The notes beneath the pieces are model-generated. The model had not been told where the DNA came from. It was given only the letters and a program-made list of their open reading frames with translations, and ran no database searches. A stretch of DNA of 64,000 nucleotides from Prochlorococcus sp. scB245a_520K10 (GTDB lineage Bacteria > Cyanobacteriota > Cyanobacteriia > PCC-6307 > Cyanobiaceae): the NCBI GenBank assembly GCA_000634515.1, contig JFNU01000004.1:124001-188000 (forward strand), written 5' to 3'. Each line of letters begins with the position of its first letter. Positions within the stretch are counted from its first letter, which is position 1. Positions 18,155 through 29,053 of the stretch are shown here, one piece after another. Both the position numbers and the translations under genes were made by a program.

Positions 18155-19360
18155 ATGCAGATACCTCCATTTACTTTAAATAGGCAGTACCACGAAATTG
18201 GCTCAGAAATTGAGAGTGAGGTTTTTAAAGTTTTAAAAGGGGGCCAGTATATTGGAGGACAAGAAATTGCCAAATTTGAGGAGAGTTTTTCAAATCTGAT
18301 TGGTGTTGAAAATACTATTGGATGTAATAGTGGAACTGATGCTTTAGTTTTGGCTTTGCGCGCATTAGATATTGGTGTGGGTGATGAAGTTATTACCTCT
18401 TCTTTTAGCTTTTTTGCAACTGCAGAGGCTATTAGTGCAGTTGGTGCTAATCCTGTTTTGGTAGATATAGATCCAGAAACTTATCTCATTAATACTGAAC
18501 TAATAGAACAAGAAATAAATTCTAATACCAAGGCAATTATGCCAGTTCATCTATTTGGTAATGCAGTGAATATGACCTTAATAAAATCTTTGGCCAAGAA
18601 ATATAACTTAAAAGTAATCGAAGATTGTGCTCAGGCAACATGCACAATGTGGAAAAATTCCAAAGTTGGTAGTATCGGTGATATAGGATGTTTTAGCTTT
18701 TTCCCTACTAAAAATTTAGGAGCTGCTGGAGATGGCGGAGCAGTAACAACTTCAGATCACAAGATTGCAAAAAAAATTAGAGAACTGGCTGTTCATGGCA
18801 GCCCAATAAGATATCATCATACCCAAATTGGATATAACAGCAGACTTGATACCATTCAAGCTGCCATATTAAACATTAAAATTAAATATATTTCAAAGTG
18901 GATTAATAATCGCCAAAAAATTGCTAATAATTACCTTGATTTATTAGAAAAAAATCCATTTATTAGTTTTCCAAAAATTAGCTCTGATTCAATTTCCCAT
19001 TCTTGGAATCAATTTGTCATCAAATTAAAAAACGATAAATATTTTTTAAATGAAGATTTTTCAAATTTATTTGATACTGATTGCAAAAAATACTATTCAT
19101 TAAGGAATTTAGTAAAACAACAACTTTTTGAAAAAGGTATTAATTCAATTATTTATTATCCAATTCCAATACACGCACAAATAGCTTACAAAAATAAAAA
19201 TTTTTCTAGAACAAAACTCATTAATACAGAGAGAATTTGTACAGAAGTTCTTAGTCTTCCAATGTTTCCTGAAATTTCTTATGAAGAGCAAGTTTATGTA
19301 GCAGAAAATTTAAATAAAGTTTTAAAGAATTGTATAGAGGAAATTCAAATTTCAGCATAA
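18155..19360 (+). CDS. DegT/DnrJ/EryC1/StrS family aminotransferase
   Basis: 401 residues, PLP fold type I. Visible motifs: GCNSGTDALVLALRALD, SSFSFFATAEAI, EDCAQATCTMW, and the PLP-lysine region FSFFPTKNLGAAGDGGA. These enzymes usually transaminate keto-sugars attached to a nucleotide for lipopolysaccharide or surface polysaccharide. Compared with typical members there is an insert-like segment (about 285-325) rich in Asp, Asn, Lys and Tyr. No other sugar-nucleotide genes are adjacent. The 3' end overlaps the converging photolyase gene by 16 bp. Confidence 0.9.
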   Translation: MQIPPFTLNRQYHEIGSEIESEVFKVLKGGQYIGGQEIAKFEESFSNLIGVENTIGCNSGTDALVLALRALDIGVGDEVITSSFSFFATAEAISAVGANPVLVDIDPETYLINTELIEQEINSNTKAIMPVHLFGNAVNMTLIKSLAKKYNLKVIEDCAQATCTMWKNSKVGSIGDIGCFSFFPTKNLGAAGDGGAVTTSDHKIAKKIRELAVHGSPIRYHHTQIGYNSRLDTIQAAILNIKIKYISKWINNRQKIANNYLDLLEKNPFISFPKISSDSISHSWNQFVIKLKNDKYFLNEDFSNLFDTDCKKYYSLRNLVKQQLFEKGINSIIYYPIPIHAQIAYKNKNFSRTKLINTERICTEVLSLPMFPEISYEEQVYVAENLNKVLKNCIEEIQISA

Positions 19361-20778
19361 AGTGATTTAAATAATCTTTGTTGTATGTTGTGATTGACAA
19401 TAGGGCTTGAATAATTATTTTTTTCTAAATTAGATATCTCCCCATTTAATAATTCTGAATTTGACACTTTAGATAATTCAGGAATCCAATATTTTATATA
19501 TTCGCAAATAGGATCAAATTTTTTTGCTTGGGTATATGGATTAAAAATTCTAAGTGGTTTTGGATCCATACCGCTACTGGCACTCCACTGCCATCCACCA
19601 TTATTTGCAGCTAAGTCTCCATCAACTAAAGTTTCCATAAATTTTTTCTCGCCCATTTGCCAATTGCATATAAGATCTTTTACCAGAAATGAAGCGACTA
19701 TCATCCTACATCTGTTATGCATCCATCCAGTACTATTTAGTTGACGCATTGCAGCATCAACTATAGGTACTCCGGTCTCTCCGTTGCTCCAATGCTGAAA
19801 CCATTCATTATTGTTTTGCCATGGAAAGTGATCCCATTTTTTTCTATATGGACCTTTCTCTAGCTCTGGGAAATGGAATAAGCAATGATGATAAAATTCA
19901 CGCCAAACAAGTTCTTTTTGCCAAGTTTCAATTGATAGATAATTTCCTTGATTTTCCAAATCTGAATTTAATTTTAATGTGGCGTTCCAAACTTTTCTAA
20001 TGCTGATGGTGCCGAATCTGAGAGATGCACTTAGAAAAGATGTTCCATTATGGGAAGGAAAATCTCGTGCAGAATTATAAGAATATATTTTTTTTTCGTT
20101 AATGAAGTTTTCTAATAATGTTTCTGCAGCATTCTCTCCAGGCCTACATGGACAAATATTCGAACCAAGAAATTTGATATTTTTTATAAATTTCTCTAGA
20201 ACAGAATCAGATGAATTTATTGTCTTATCTTTGAGTTTATTATCTATATCTTTGAACTGGAAACCAACTTTATCTTGTTCATATGAACCTAATAAATTTA
20301 TTTTTGATTTAAGGTTTTTATAAAAAGGTCCATAAACTGAATAAGGATTATTATTCCCTGAAAATATTTTTAAAGGTTCTACTAATAAGTGATCCCAACT
20401 TTCAATAACTTGAATATTTTGTTCTTTTAAAATTTTTTTTATTTGTAAATCGCGATCAATCTCATAAGGTTCAATTGATCTATTCCAAAAAACAAATTTA
20501 GCATCTATTTTCTTTGCTAATTGAGGGATCATTAATATTGGATCTCCCTCTTTTAAAATTAATCTACTTCCCATTTTCTTCCAATTATTTCCTAATTCTT
20601 GTAGTGAATTTCCTAGAAACCAAGCTCTTGAACTTGCATTGAAATCGTGTGAGTAATTTTTATCAAATATATAAGTTGAAGTAATAGCATTTGATAATGA
20701 AAATGCTTTGATTAAAGCTTGATTATCAAATATTCTTAAATCCTTTCTATGCCAAAAAAGTATTCTAGGTTTATTCAT
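19345..20778 (-). CDS. phrA: Deoxyribodipyrimidine photolyase (class I CPD photolyase)
   Basis: 477 residues. N-terminal alpha/beta antenna domain beginning LFWHRKDLRIFDNQAL, C-terminal FAD domain with WQKELVWREFYHH, GETGVPIVDAAMRQL, WMHNRCRMIVASFLVKDL and DGDLAANNGGWQWSASSG. The last motif, with the FAD-proximal Asn (NNGGWQW), is typical of DNA repair photolyases rather than plain cryptochromes. It repairs UV pyrimidine dimers with blue light, fitting a near-surface phototroph. It overlaps the upstream Nudix gene by 4 bp (ATGA-type overlap), so the two are translationally coupled. Confidence 0.93.
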   Translation of the reverse strand: MNKPRILFWHRKDLRIFDNQALIKAFSLSNAITSTYIFDKNYSHDFNASSRAWFLGNSLQELGNNWKKMGSRLILKEGDPILMIPQLAKKIDAKFVFWNRSIEPYEIDRDLQIKKILKEQNIQVIESWDHLLVEPLKIFSGNNNPYSVYGPFYKNLKSKINLLGSYEQDKVGFQFKDIDNKLKDKTINSSDSVLEKFIKNIKFLGSNICPCRPGENAAETLLENFINEKKIYSYNSARDFPSHNGTSFLSASLRFGTISIRKVWNATLKLNSDLENQGNYLSIETWQKELVWREFYHHCLFHFPELEKGPYRKKWDHFPWQNNNEWFQHWSNGETGVPIVDAAMRQLNSTGWMHNRCRMIVASFLVKDLICNWQMGEKKFMETLVDGDLAANNGGWQWSASSGMDPKPLRIFNPYTQAKKFDPICEYIKYWIPELSKVSNSELLNGEISNLEKNNYSSPIVNHNIQQRLFKSLYAEI

Positions 20779-21338
20779 GATTTATCTAAAAATTGTTTAG
20801 CTCTAAACCAAGCCGTCACAGTTTTTGCGTCAAGAATTTCATCCCCACTAGAAATAAGATTATCTAGTTCGTCTGGATCTAAAATTAATACTTCTATATC
20901 TTCATCTAGATCTCCTTTAACCTCGGAATTGAGTTTGTTTAAATCACGGGCTAAAAATAAATAAATTTCTTCATCTGCATAACCAGGAGCAGGGACAAGA
21001 GTTCCTAGTTCATCCCATTTGTTTGCACTGAATCCAGTCTCTTCTTGTATTTCTCTTTGAATTGAATTAATAGGTGTTTCACCTATTTCTAATGTACCTG
21101 CTGGAAATTCTAATAAATATCTTGAAACAGCAAATCTATATTGCCGAAGAATGATAACTTTATTGTCTTTTGTAATAGGTACGGCTAATGCTGCCCCAGG
21201 ATGCTTGATGTATCCATATTCACCTTCATGTCCATTTGGAAGCTCAATTCTATTTATTTCGAAACTAAATTTTTTTGACTTTAACTCAGATATTTTTTCT
21301 TTAAAAATTGATCTTCTTATAAGGTTTTTATTTCCCAT
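20775..21338 (-). CDS. Nudix hydrolase, ADP-ribose pyrophosphatase-like
   Basis: 187 residues with a perfect Nudix box at residues 81-103 (G-x5-E-x7-REIQEETGF), preceded by VIILRQYRFAVSRYLLEFPAG, the arrangement of the NudF/ADP-ribose pyrophosphatase subgroup. The product would hydrolyse ADP-ribose or a related nucleoside diphosphate derivative. Stop overlaps the photolyase start by 4 bp, and folK lies about 50 bp upstream on the same strand, so folK-nudix-photolyase looks like one transcription unit. Confidence 0.88.
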   Translation of the reverse strand: MGNKNLIRRSIFKEKISELKSKKFSFEINRIELPNGHEGEYGYIKHPGAALAVPITKDNKVIILRQYRFAVSRYLLEFPAGTLEIGETPINSIQREIQEETGFSANKWDELGTLVPAPGYADEEIYLFLARDLNKLNSEVKGDLDEDIEVLILDPDELDNLISSGDEILDAKTVTAWFRAKQFLDKS

Positions 21339-21389
21339 AATTTTTAAATAAAAACAGCCTAACAGTTATTTTTTAGTTTTGTAAATCAT

Positions 21390-21953
21390 TTATATAGACC
21401 ATTTTGGGACATCAAACTTTGTGATTTTTTGGCTTCTACTTAAGATTTCAGATAGTGGCGTAATAACAAAATTCCGATTCATGAATCTAGGGTGAGGCAA
21501 TGTTAATTCCTCGTCAACCATATGAAAATCTTCCCACCAAAGAATATCTAAATCGAGACATCTTGATAGCCATTTCTTGCCCTTTGGCGTCTCTTCTCGT
21601 CCGAAAAATCTCTCTAACTTTTTTAGCTCTTTTAGAAGTGATTTAGCTTTTTTATTTGATGGTTGTGGAAAAGAATTACTTTTTATAAGTAATAGAGTAT
21701 TTAAATAATTTGGCTGCTCATTTTCAACACCATGGGGTAATGTCTCATAAATTGAAGACCAAAAAAAGTTTGCATGAAATTTGCTTTTCTCTTCTTTTTT
21801 TTTGTTAGAACTATCTCCCCACTCATTTATTATTTCCTCTATTTTTGGTTTGCAAATTAATAGTGACTCAAGAGGGCTTCCGAATTTACTATCAATATTT
21901 GCTCCGAGGGATATACATAGTCCATTTTTGATATTAAGATTTGATAATTCCAT
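21390..21953 (-). CDS. folK: 6-hydroxymethyl-7,8-dihydropterin pyrophosphokinase
   Basis: 187 residues from the ATG at 21953; a TTG four codons upstream also opens the frame. [12 protein letters not shown] (N-terminal strand and glycine loop), [25 protein letters not shown] (metal-binding Asp pair) and [16 protein letters not shown] are HPPK signatures. The enzyme transfers pyrophosphate from ATP to the pterin in folate synthesis. The gene is longer than E. coli FolK, with inserts around residues 35-60 and 85-100. It is divergent from chlD with about 50 bp between starts. Confidence 0.9.
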   Translation of the reverse strand: MELSNLNIKNGLCISLGANIDSKFGSPLESLLICKPKIEEIINEWGDSSNKKKEEKSKFHANFFWSSIYETLPHGVENEQPNYLNTLLLIKSNSFPQPSNKKAKSLLKELKKLERFFGREETPKGKKWLSRCLDLDILWWEDFHMVDEELTLPHPRFMNRNFVITPLSEILSRSQKITKFDVPKWSI

Positions 21954-22001
21954 TACAAAAAACAAAGTTATTGGATAAATTCTATATCAGGCATTTTTAA
22001 A

Positions 22002-24185
22002 GTGATTTTGAACTCCGAGTTAAAAGAAAAAGGAGAAATAAAAGATTTAATGAATTCAAAGGATTCTTTTAGAGCTTTTCCTTTGGCGGCAATTACAGGT
22101 CATAGCTTATTGAAATTATCTTTACTTTTGGCAGCAGTTGATCCAAGTTTAGGAGGAGTGATTATCGCTGGCGGAAGAGGTACTGGTAAGTCAGTATTAG
22201 CAAGGGGTTTGCATACTTTACTCCCTCCTGTAGAAGTATTGGATAATGAATCAATACTGGAAATATTATCTAAGAGAAATAGTAATACTTCATTAAGACC
22301 TATTGGTAGGAACCTAGATCCAGATAAACCAGAGGAATGGGATATTAGTACTAATAAATTGCTAGAGGAGACAATTGGAAGTGATTATTTGAATCAAATT
22401 GATGAAGTTCCAAAAAAAGTAAAAGAGGCACCATTTGTTCAAGTTCCAATTGGTATAACTGAAGATAGACTTGTTGGATCAATTGATGTAGCTGCCTCAT
22501 TAAGTACGGGAGAACAAGTGTTTCAGCCTGGAATTTTAGCAGAAGCTCATAGAGGTGTTCTGTATGTAGACGATATAAATTTGTTGGATGATGGAATTGT
22601 AAATTTAATTCTTGAAGCTATAGGAAGAGAGCAAAATAATATTGAAAGAGATGGTTTGAGCCTCTCTCATCCTTGTAAGTCCCTTTTAATAGCAACTTAT
22701 AATCCTGAAGAAGGTGCTTTACGAGATCATGTTTTAGATCGTTTTGCTATTGTGCTTTCGGCAGATCAATCTATTGATAATGCTCAAAGAGTTGAGATTA
22801 CAAAATCTGTTTTATCACACGCAGAAAATAATATTAAATTTTCAGAGACATGGTCTGAAGAATCCGATAATTTATCTACTCAATTAATTTTTGCAAGACA
22901 ATGGTTAAAGGATGTCAAGATAACAAAAGAGCAAATAACCTATTTAGTGAATGAAGCTCTTAGGGGAGGAGTAGAAGGGCATAGGTCAGAATTATTTGCA
23001 GTAAAAGTAGCAAAGGCTAATGCAGCTCTTCGAGGCGATGAGAATGTAAATTCTGAAGACCTAAAAGTCGCAGTAAGGTTAGTTATTCTTCCACGAGCAA
23101 TGCAAATACCTCCAGAAGACGATGATATTCAACCCCCCCCTCCAGAGGATCAGAGTCCTCCACCTCCACCTCAATCAAACAATGAAGAGTCTGAACCTGA
23201 TACTAATGAAAATGATAATGAGCAGGACCAAGAACAAGAAGAAGATAATTCTGATGGAGAAGAGGAATCTACTCCCGAAATACCAGAAGAATTTATACTA
23301 GATCCTGAGTCATGCATGGTCGATCCTGATTTATTACTTTTTTCATCAGCTAAAGCAAAAGCAGGAAATAGTGGAAGTAGATCAGTGATATTTAGTGATA
23401 GTAGAGGAAGATATGTAAAACCAATAATTCCAAGAGGTAAAGTAAAAAGAATTGCGGTAGATGCAACCCTTCGAGCTGCTGCTCCTTATCAAAAATCAAG
23501 AAGATTAAGGAATCCTAATAAATCAATAGTTATAGAAGAAAATGATTTTAGGGCAAAGCTTCTTCAAAAAAAGGCGGGTGCTTTAGTTATTTTTCTGGTT
23601 GATGCGAGCGGCTCCATGGCTTTAAATAGAATGCAAAGTGCTAAGGGTGCAGTTATCAGACTTTTGACTGAGGCATATGAGAATAGAGATGAAGTTGCTC
23701 TTATTCCCTTTAGAGGTAACCAAGCAGAAGTTCTTTTGCCTCCAACAAGATCCATAACTGCAGCGAAAAGAAGGCTAGAAACGATGCCATGTGGAGGTGG
23801 ATCGCCTTTGGCTCATGGACTAACACAATCAGCAAAAGTAGCAAAAAATGCTCTTGCAACAGGAGATATAGGTCAAGTGATTGTTGTTGGGATTACCGAT
23901 GGCCGAGGAAATGTTCCATTAGAAGTATCTCTAGGACAAAGTGACGTTGAGGGAAAAGATAATGAAAATGAAAATGTCAATTTAAAACAGGAGGTTCTAG
24001 ATATCGCTGCAAAATATCCCATGCTTGGTATAAAACTCTTAGTAATTGACACAGAGAGAAAATTTATAGCAAGCGGATTTGGTAAAGAATTAGCAGAGGC
24101 AGCTCAAGGGAAATATGTCCAACTGCCAAAAGCCACAGATAAAGCAATCGCAGCTATGGCTTTAAATGCTATAAATGAGTTCTAA
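22002..24185 (+). CDS. chlD: Magnesium chelatase subunit D
   Basis: 727 residues from a GTG start; an ATG at codon 17 is an alternative. N-terminal AAA+ module has the P-loop GGRGTGKS at residues 57-64. A proline-rich then acidic linker (about 370-430, with PPPPPQ and runs of Asp/Glu) leads to a C-terminal integrin-I/VWA domain whose MIDAS motif DASGSMA starts at Asp534, with TDGRGN later. With ChlI and ChlH it inserts Mg2+ into protoporphyrin IX, the first committed step of chlorophyll synthesis. It converges with the MCE gene. Confidence 0.97.
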   Translation: MILNSELKEKGEIKDLMNSKDSFRAFPLAAITGHSLLKLSLLLAAVDPSLGGVIIAGGRGTGKSVLARGLHTLLPPVEVLDNESILEILSKRNSNTSLRPIGRNLDPDKPEEWDISTNKLLEETIGSDYLNQIDEVPKKVKEAPFVQVPIGITEDRLVGSIDVAASLSTGEQVFQPGILAEAHRGVLYVDDINLLDDGIVNLILEAIGREQNNIERDGLSLSHPCKSLLIATYNPEEGALRDHVLDRFAIVLSADQSIDNAQRVEITKSVLSHAENNIKFSETWSEESDNLSTQLIFARQWLKDVKITKEQITYLVNEALRGGVEGHRSELFAVKVAKANAALRGDENVNSEDLKVAVRLVILPRAMQIPPEDDDIQPPPPEDQSPPPPPQSNNEESEPDTNENDNEQDQEQEEDNSDGEEESTPEIPEEFILDPESCMVDPDLLLFSSAKAKAGNSGSRSVIFSDSRGRYVKPIIPRGKVKRIAVDATLRAAAPYQKSRRLRNPNKSIVIEENDFRAKLLQKKAGALVIFLVDASGSMALNRMQSAKGAVIRLLTEAYENRDEVALIPFRGNQAEVLLPPTRSITAAKRRLETMPCGGGSPLAHGLTQSAKVAKNALATGDIGQVIVVGITDGRGNVPLEVSLGQSDVEGKDNENENVNLKQEVLDIAAKYPMLGIKLLVIDTERKFIASGFGKELAEAAQGKYVQLPKATDKAIAAMALNAINEF

Positions 24186-24192
24186 ATATTTC

Positions 24193-25038
24193 TTATGGAT
24201 AAATTTCGTTAAGGAATTTTGAAAGTCCAATTGTTAAATCTCTTATAGATTTAGTTAATTCTTTATCTTGAGTTAATTTTTCAAAATCATCACTTATATC
24301 ATCTATTTTGGTTGAGATAGATCTAGCAGCATTAATTGTCAACTTAATGTCATTAAGGGTTTCTTTGTCATCGATAGTAGACAAAATGTTATTCAAATGA
24401 TTGGCAGCAATTGTCATTTCTTTTATTAAAGGTTCAACTCTTTGTATTTCTTTTTTTGACAAATAAATTAATTCATCAAGGTTTTCCTGTGTTCTGTCAA
24501 ATTGGTCAATTGAGTTTACGATGTTTTCAATTAAGTTTTCTTGATTTGATTCTTTTAAAAGTTGATTTATTCTATTAGTTATATTTGAAAGACTTGATAA
24601 TTGTTTCCCTGTAATAGTATCTCCCTGACAAATAATTAATTTGGTATCACAATTTTCGGATGTCGGTTTTTCAATATTTTTAGGCAGTGATTTTTCGCTT
24701 GTCTCTAAAGCTACTTGCACATCTCCTCCAAGAAAAGAATTAGTTACTACTCTTGCAAATGTTGGCCTAGGAAGAATAATATCTGGATTGTTTAAAACTA
24801 TTTTTGCTTTAATTGATTCATTAGTAAATAAGATATCTTCTATTGATCCAACTAAAATACCTCTGTAAGTAACTGGGGACTTTTTTGATAAACCGCTTGC
24901 GTTATTGAATTCAGCAAAGATGTGCCAATCTTTTGAGGACAATCTTACTCCTCTTAGCCAAAAAGAAAAAAATGTGAATATTAAAAATCCTCCTAATAAG
25001 GAAAATCCAACTATTGAATCTCGTAAGCTTTTACGCAT
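24193..25038 (-). CDS. MCE (MlaD-like) family substrate-binding protein
   Basis: 281 residues. One N-terminal membrane anchor (about 10-30), then an MCE domain (FAEFNNASGLSKKSPVTYRGILVGSIEDI, residues 42-115), then a long helical region with predicted coiled coil (about 150-280). MCE proteins carry lipids across the periplasm for an ABC permease; in cyanobacteria and plastids (TGD2) the cargo is polar lipid. The ATPase partner gene lies 5 bp upstream in the same direction; no permease gene is in the immediate neighbourhood. Confidence 0.88.
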   Translation of the reverse strand: MRKSLRDSIVGFSLLGGFLIFTFFSFWLRGVRLSSKDWHIFAEFNNASGLSKKSPVTYRGILVGSIEDILFTNESIKAKIVLNNPDIILPRPTFARVVTNSFLGGDVQVALETSEKSLPKNIEKPTSENCDTKLIICQGDTITGKQLSSLSNITNRINQLLKESNQENLIENIVNSIDQFDRTQENLDELIYLSKKEIQRVEPLIKEMTIAANHLNNILSTIDDKETLNDIKLTINAARSISTKIDDISDDFEKLTQDKELTKSIRDLTIGLSKFLNEIYP

Positions 25039-25043
25039 AATTT

Positions 25044-25829
25044 TTAAATGTCTTTGGGTTGCATTGGACCATCAAGTTTCCCATGCCTAAATTGAAATAC
25101 ATAGGGATCATTACTCTCTTTAAATTCATCAATTGAACCTGCCCATCTAAATTTGCCCCCGTAAAGCATTAAAACTTTATCTGAAGTCCTTTCTATAGTA
25201 CTAAGAACATGGCTAACCACAATAGATGATCCCTTGGCTTTATTGTTTGTCTTGTTAATTAAATCTTCAATTCTTGATGAGGCTATTGGATCAAGCCCTG
25301 CAGTTGGTTCATCAAAAAGTAATAAAGGCTTAGTATTTGTATTAAGAGTTTGATCAGTAATTAAAGCTCTGGCAAAACTCACCCTTTTTTGCATTCCTCC
25401 GCTTAATTCATTTGGAAGTTTGTTCTCAACATTAAATAATCCAACCTCAGCTAAACATTCACTTACTATCTCATGGATTAACTTTTTAGTTAGATTTTTG
25501 TTTCTCTTAAGGAGAAAACCCACATTTTCTTCTACAGTTAAAGATCCTAATAATGCTGGGTTCTGAAAAACTAGTCTTACATCAGGAGGACTATTTTGAT
25601 CTAGTCTCAAATATTTTTGTTTTTCACCAAAAATTCTTAATTCCCCTTCGGTAGGCAAAATCAGGCCGGCTAATATTTTTAAAATTGTTGATTTACCAGA
25701 ACCTGAAGGTCCAACTATAGCTAATTTCTCTCCTTCATTAAGTTCAAAATTTAGTTGATCAAGCACATTGATTGCCCCCCAGCTTATTGAGAGGTTCGTT
25801 GTTTCAACTGCATGCTTTGATTTTTTCAA
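25044..25829 (-). CDS. ABC transporter ATP-binding protein, MlaF/TGD3-like
   Basis: 261 residues. Walker A GPSGSGKST (residues 39-47), Q-loop VFQNPALLGSLTVEENVGFLL, signature LSGGMQKRVSFARAL, Walker B PLLLFDEPTAGLDP and switch His in VVSHVLSTIERTSD. The MQKRV form of the signature is typical of the Mla/MCE-type lipid importers, in line with the MCE gene 5 bp downstream. It energises lipid movement between membranes; the transmembrane subunit must be encoded elsewhere. Confidence 0.92.
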   Translation of the reverse strand: MKKSKHAVETTNLSISWGAINVLDQLNFELNEGEKLAIVGPSGSGKSTILKILAGLILPTEGELRIFGEKQKYLRLDQNSPPDVRLVFQNPALLGSLTVEENVGFLLKRNKNLTKKLIHEIVSECLAEVGLFNVENKLPNELSGGMQKRVSFARALITDQTLNTNTKPLLLFDEPTAGLDPIASSRIEDLINKTNNKAKGSSIVVSHVLSTIERTSDKVLMLYGGKFRWAGSIDEFKESNDPYVFQFRHGKLDGPMQPKDI

Positions 25830-25963
25830 AATCTATAAGAAAGAAAAGTCATCTTCTATTACATATTGCCTATTTTTAGAAATAAAAAAAGGATGTATGA
25901 ATTTGATTTATAATGAATATTATGAAGTTTTTTAAAATTGAGAAAATAATTTAAGAGGTTTTA

Positions 25964-27349
25964 ATGAATAAGCGCAAAAAAAGAGTGAGAAGATATTATA
26001 AAAATTTTAAAGAATCTAATTTTGTCTTTTTAAACAAAATTTTAAGAATTTTAAGTTGGCTTTTGCCAGGACTGGTCATTAAAAGATGGATGGTTACATC
26101 TGCAATAGGATTTTTAACTTCATTATTAGGCCTTGCAATTTGGACAAATTTAAGGCCACTCTATTGGCTTATTGAAATATTTTTTTGGTTAATGACAGGT
26201 TTAACTAGTATCTTACCTGTTTCATTATTGGGTCCTTTGATTTTTGTTATTGGACTTTTATTAATAGGGATTGGACAAAATAGAAGTATTAATTCTATTC
26301 AAAAAGCGCTTGTTCCAGAAAAAAATACATTTTTAGTTGATGCATTAAGAGTAAAGAGCAAATTAAATAGAGGTCCTAATATTGTTGCAATTGGTGGAGG
26401 TACAGGCTTATCTACTTTATTAAAAGGCTTAAAAAATTACAGTAGTAACATTACTGCAATCGTAACTGTATCCGATGATGGTGGTAGTAGTGGAATTCTT
26501 AGAAAACAATTAGGCGTCCAACCTCCTGGTGATATCAGAAATTGTTTGGCTGCATTATCAAACGAAGAACCTACTCTAACTAGATTATTTCAATATAGAT
26601 TTTCAGGAGGAAGTGGTTTAGAGGGTCATAGTTTTGGAAATCTATTCTTGTCAGCTTTAACAACAATTACTGGCAGTTTAGAAAAAGCAGTTCAAGCTTC
26701 TAGTAAAGTTTTGGCGGTACAAGGTCAAGTTTTGCCGGCAACAAATATTGATGTTATGTTATGGGCCGAATTAGAAGATGGTGAAAAAATTTTTGGCGAA
26801 AGCAAGATCAGCAAATCTAGAAAATTAATTTCAAGGATTGGTTACCTTCCAGAAAATCCTCCTGCCCTTTCAAGTGCTCTAGAATCTATAAGAGAGGCTG
26901 ATTTGATCGTACTTGGACCAGGTAGTCTATATACTTCACTATTACCTAATTTGTTAGTACCAGAGATAGTGGATGCTTTATTGCAAAGTAATGCTCCCAA
27001 AATTTACATAAGTAATTTGATGACTCAACCTGGGGAAACAGATGGACTTGATGTCTATCAACATATCAAATCAATAGAAAAGCAATTATCAAATTTTGGA
27101 GTTAATACAAGAATTTTTAACGCAATCTTATCTCAGGTCCAATTTGAAAAGTCTCCATTAGTAGACTATTACGAAACTAGAGGGGCAGAACCTGTCAAAT
27201 GTAATAAAGAAAAATTATTATCTGAAGGTTATTATGTTCTACAGGCACCATTGTATTCAAGAAGAATAACTCCAACTCTAAGACATGATCCGAGAAGGCT
27301 AGCGAGAGCAGTAATGTTCATATACCGTAAATTAAAGAAATTAAATTAA
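25964..27349 (+). CDS. yvcK: YvcK/CofD-like gluconeogenesis factor, membrane-anchored
   Basis: 461 residues. The first 110 hold two or three hydrophobic helices (about 43-65, 72-95, 97-112), an N-terminal extension seen in cyanobacterial members. The YvcK domain begins at about residue 137 with [19 protein letters not shown], followed by [39 protein letters not shown] and LWAELEDGE. Bacillus YvcK binds UDP-GlcNAc and links carbon metabolism to cell-wall growth. The basic N-terminus ([13 protein letters not shown]) fits a cytoplasmic start before the first span. Converges with ndhJ (4-bp overlap). Confidence 0.9.
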   Translation: MNKRKKRVRRYYKNFKESNFVFLNKILRILSWLLPGLVIKRWMVTSAIGFLTSLLGLAIWTNLRPLYWLIEIFFWLMTGLTSILPVSLLGPLIFVIGLLLIGIGQNRSINSIQKALVPEKNTFLVDALRVKSKLNRGPNIVAIGGGTGLSTLLKGLKNYSSNITAIVTVSDDGGSSGILRKQLGVQPPGDIRNCLAALSNEEPTLTRLFQYRFSGGSGLEGHSFGNLFLSALTTITGSLEKAVQASSKVLAVQGQVLPATNIDVMLWAELEDGEKIFGESKISKSRKLISRIGYLPENPPALSSALESIREADLIVLGPGSLYTSLLPNLLVPEIVDALLQSNAPKIYISNLMTQPGETDGLDVYQHIKSIEKQLSNFGVNTRIFNAILSQVQFEKSPLVDYYETRGAEPVKCNKEKLLSEGYYVLQAPLYSRRITPTLRHDPRRLARAVMFIYRKLKKLN

Positions 27350-27876
27350 TAAGCATCTTGAAGTTCATAAAAGTCCGGCTGAATATAGTCTTTTCTCAAT
27401 GGCCATCCTCTCCAGTCTTCAGGCATTAAGAGTCTTTTAGGATTTGGATGGTCAATAAAATTTATTCCATACATGTCATATGTTTCTCTTTCTTGCCAAT
27501 CACTTCCTCTAAAGATTTTATATAAACTAGGGATTGATAAATCAGAATCTCTTTTTAAGAAGACTTTTAATCTCACTTCTTTAATTTTTTCGATCTTTTG
27601 AAAGTCGTCAACAGTTATAAAATGGTAGAAACTAACAAGATTTTTGCCTGGCCCTTCATCATAGCCACCTTGACATTGAAGATAGTTGAAACCGTAATTT
27701 CTTAAGGCCGATACTGCTTCATATAAATTGCTTGGTTCAACAGAAATGTTTTCAATTCCTATGTGGTCATTAGCTAATGATTGATTTGGAATCCCATCTT
27801 TAGATAAAGTTTGACTAATAAAACCTTCTTTTTCTATTGAAGTGTCTGAGGATTTGGCTAAACCGTCTTTTTCCAT
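27346..27876 (-). CDS. ndhJ: NAD(P)H-quinone oxidoreductase subunit J
   Basis: 176 residues. The NuoC/30-kDa signature [20 protein letters not shown] is near the C-terminus. Peripheral-arm subunit of the photosynthetic NDH-1 complex used in cyclic electron flow and respiration. The start shares one base with the ndhK stop; order ndhC-ndhK-ndhJ on the minus strand is the classic cyanobacterial and chloroplast operon. Confidence 0.97.
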   Translation of the reverse strand: MEKDGLAKSSDTSIEKEGFISQTLSKDGIPNQSLANDHIGIENISVEPSNLYEAVSALRNYGFNYLQCQGGYDEGPGKNLVSFYHFITVDDFQKIEKIKEVRLKVFLKRDSDLSIPSLYKIFRGSDWQERETYDMYGINFIDHPNPKRLLMPEDWRGWPLRKDYIQPDFYELQDAY

Positions 27877-28610
27877 TAATCTTCTTCACTATTGATAATT
27901 TCAACTTTTTCGCTGTTTTCCTGCGACTCAGTTATTTTTTCTTTTTTGGAGGTAGGAATAACATTCGTTGAAGTTTTGTTTAGATATTCACCAGTATTTT
28001 CAGAGAAAACAAGATTCATTTCGTGATCAGATGTTATGTATCTGTGAGTTTGCTCTGTTTTTGTGCGCTCTAAAATTGATTCATTACCAACTTTTTTTCT
28101 TAATTTAATTACAGCATCAAAAATCGCTTCTGGTCTTGGAGGGCATCCTGGGAGGTATAAATCAACTGGTATCAATTTATCAACGCCTCTTACAGCAGTT
28201 GTAGAATCTGCGCTGAACATTCCCCCTGTGATTGTGCAAGCACCCATTGCAATCACATATTTAGGTTCAGGCATCTGCTCATAAAGTCTTACTAAAGCAG
28301 GAGCCATCTTCATCGTTACTGTTCCTGCAACTATTATCAAATCTGCCTGTCTTGGCGAGCTTCTAGGTACTAATCCAAATCTATCAAAATCAAATCTAGA
28401 TCCTATTAAGGCAGCAAATTCTATAAAACAACAAGCTGTTCCATATAGGAGAGGCCAAAGACTACTTAATCTCGCCCAATTATGTAGATCGTCTAAGCTA
28501 GTTAGTATTATATTTTCGCTTAAATCAGTAGTAACTTGTGGTGCACCAATAGGATTACAAGTTCCTTCTCGAATTTCTCTTATTGCTTTTGGGGATAATT
28601 GTGGATTCAA
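27876..28610 (-). CDS. ndhK: NAD(P)H-quinone oxidoreductase subunit K
   Basis: 244 residues. Carries the NuoB-type [4Fe-4S] (N2) cysteine ligands: the pair in [12 protein letters not shown], one in MGACTITGG and one in [10 protein letters not shown]. The last 60 residues are a polar, Glu/Ser/Asn-rich tail beyond the usual core. NdhK passes electrons to plastoquinone in NDH-1. Starts 4 bp after ndhC and shares a base with ndhJ. Confidence 0.97.
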   Translation of the reverse strand: MNPQLSPKAIREIREGTCNPIGAPQVTTDLSENIILTSLDDLHNWARLSSLWPLLYGTACCFIEFAALIGSRFDFDRFGLVPRSSPRQADLIIVAGTVTMKMAPALVRLYEQMPEPKYVIAMGACTITGGMFSADSTTAVRGVDKLIPVDLYLPGCPPRPEAIFDAVIKLRKKVGNESILERTKTEQTHRYITSDHEMNLVFSENTGEYLNKTSTNVIPTSKKEKITESQENSEKVEIINSEED

Positions 28611-28614
28611 TTTT

Positions 28615-28977
28615 TTAACTCCATTCTAAAGCACCTTTTCTCCATGCGTAAGCAAGAGCAATAACAAGTATTGCAATGAAAATTAAAGCCTCAATAAAAG
28701 CTAATAAGCCTAATCTATTGAAGGCAACAGCCCAAGGATAAAGGAATACTGTTTCAACATCAAATATAACGAAAACCAAGGCAAACATGTAATAACGAAT
28801 ATTAAATTGGATCCATGCTCCTCCAATGGGCTCCATTCCAGATTCATATGTAAGTTTTCTTTCACCAGTTCTACCTTTAGGGGCAACTATGAGATTAGTA
28901 GTTAGAGCTAATACTGGTACAGCTGCAGCAATTAAAAGGAAACCTAAAAAATATTCATAGCCAGTTAATAAAAACAT
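28615..28977 (-). CDS. ndhC: NAD(P)H-quinone oxidoreductase subunit 3
   Basis: 120 residues with three transmembrane helices (about 6-28, 65-85, 90-112). Signatures include [20 protein letters not shown] and [18 protein letters not shown], both diagnostic of NuoA/NdhC. First gene of the ndhCKJ operon; divergent from the rubredoxin gene with 76 bp between starts. Confidence 0.97.
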   Translation of the reverse strand: MFLLTGYEYFLGFLLIAAAVPVLALTTNLIVAPKGRTGERKLTYESGMEPIGGAWIQFNIRYYMFALVFVIFDVETVFLYPWAVAFNRLGLLAFIEALIFIAILVIALAYAWRKGALEWS

Positions 28978-29053
28978 CTTAAAAATTAATTTTGAATAAA
29001 AGTCGCTTAATTAAGCAAAATCTTTTAAAGTTCTTAAAGAACAATAATAAACC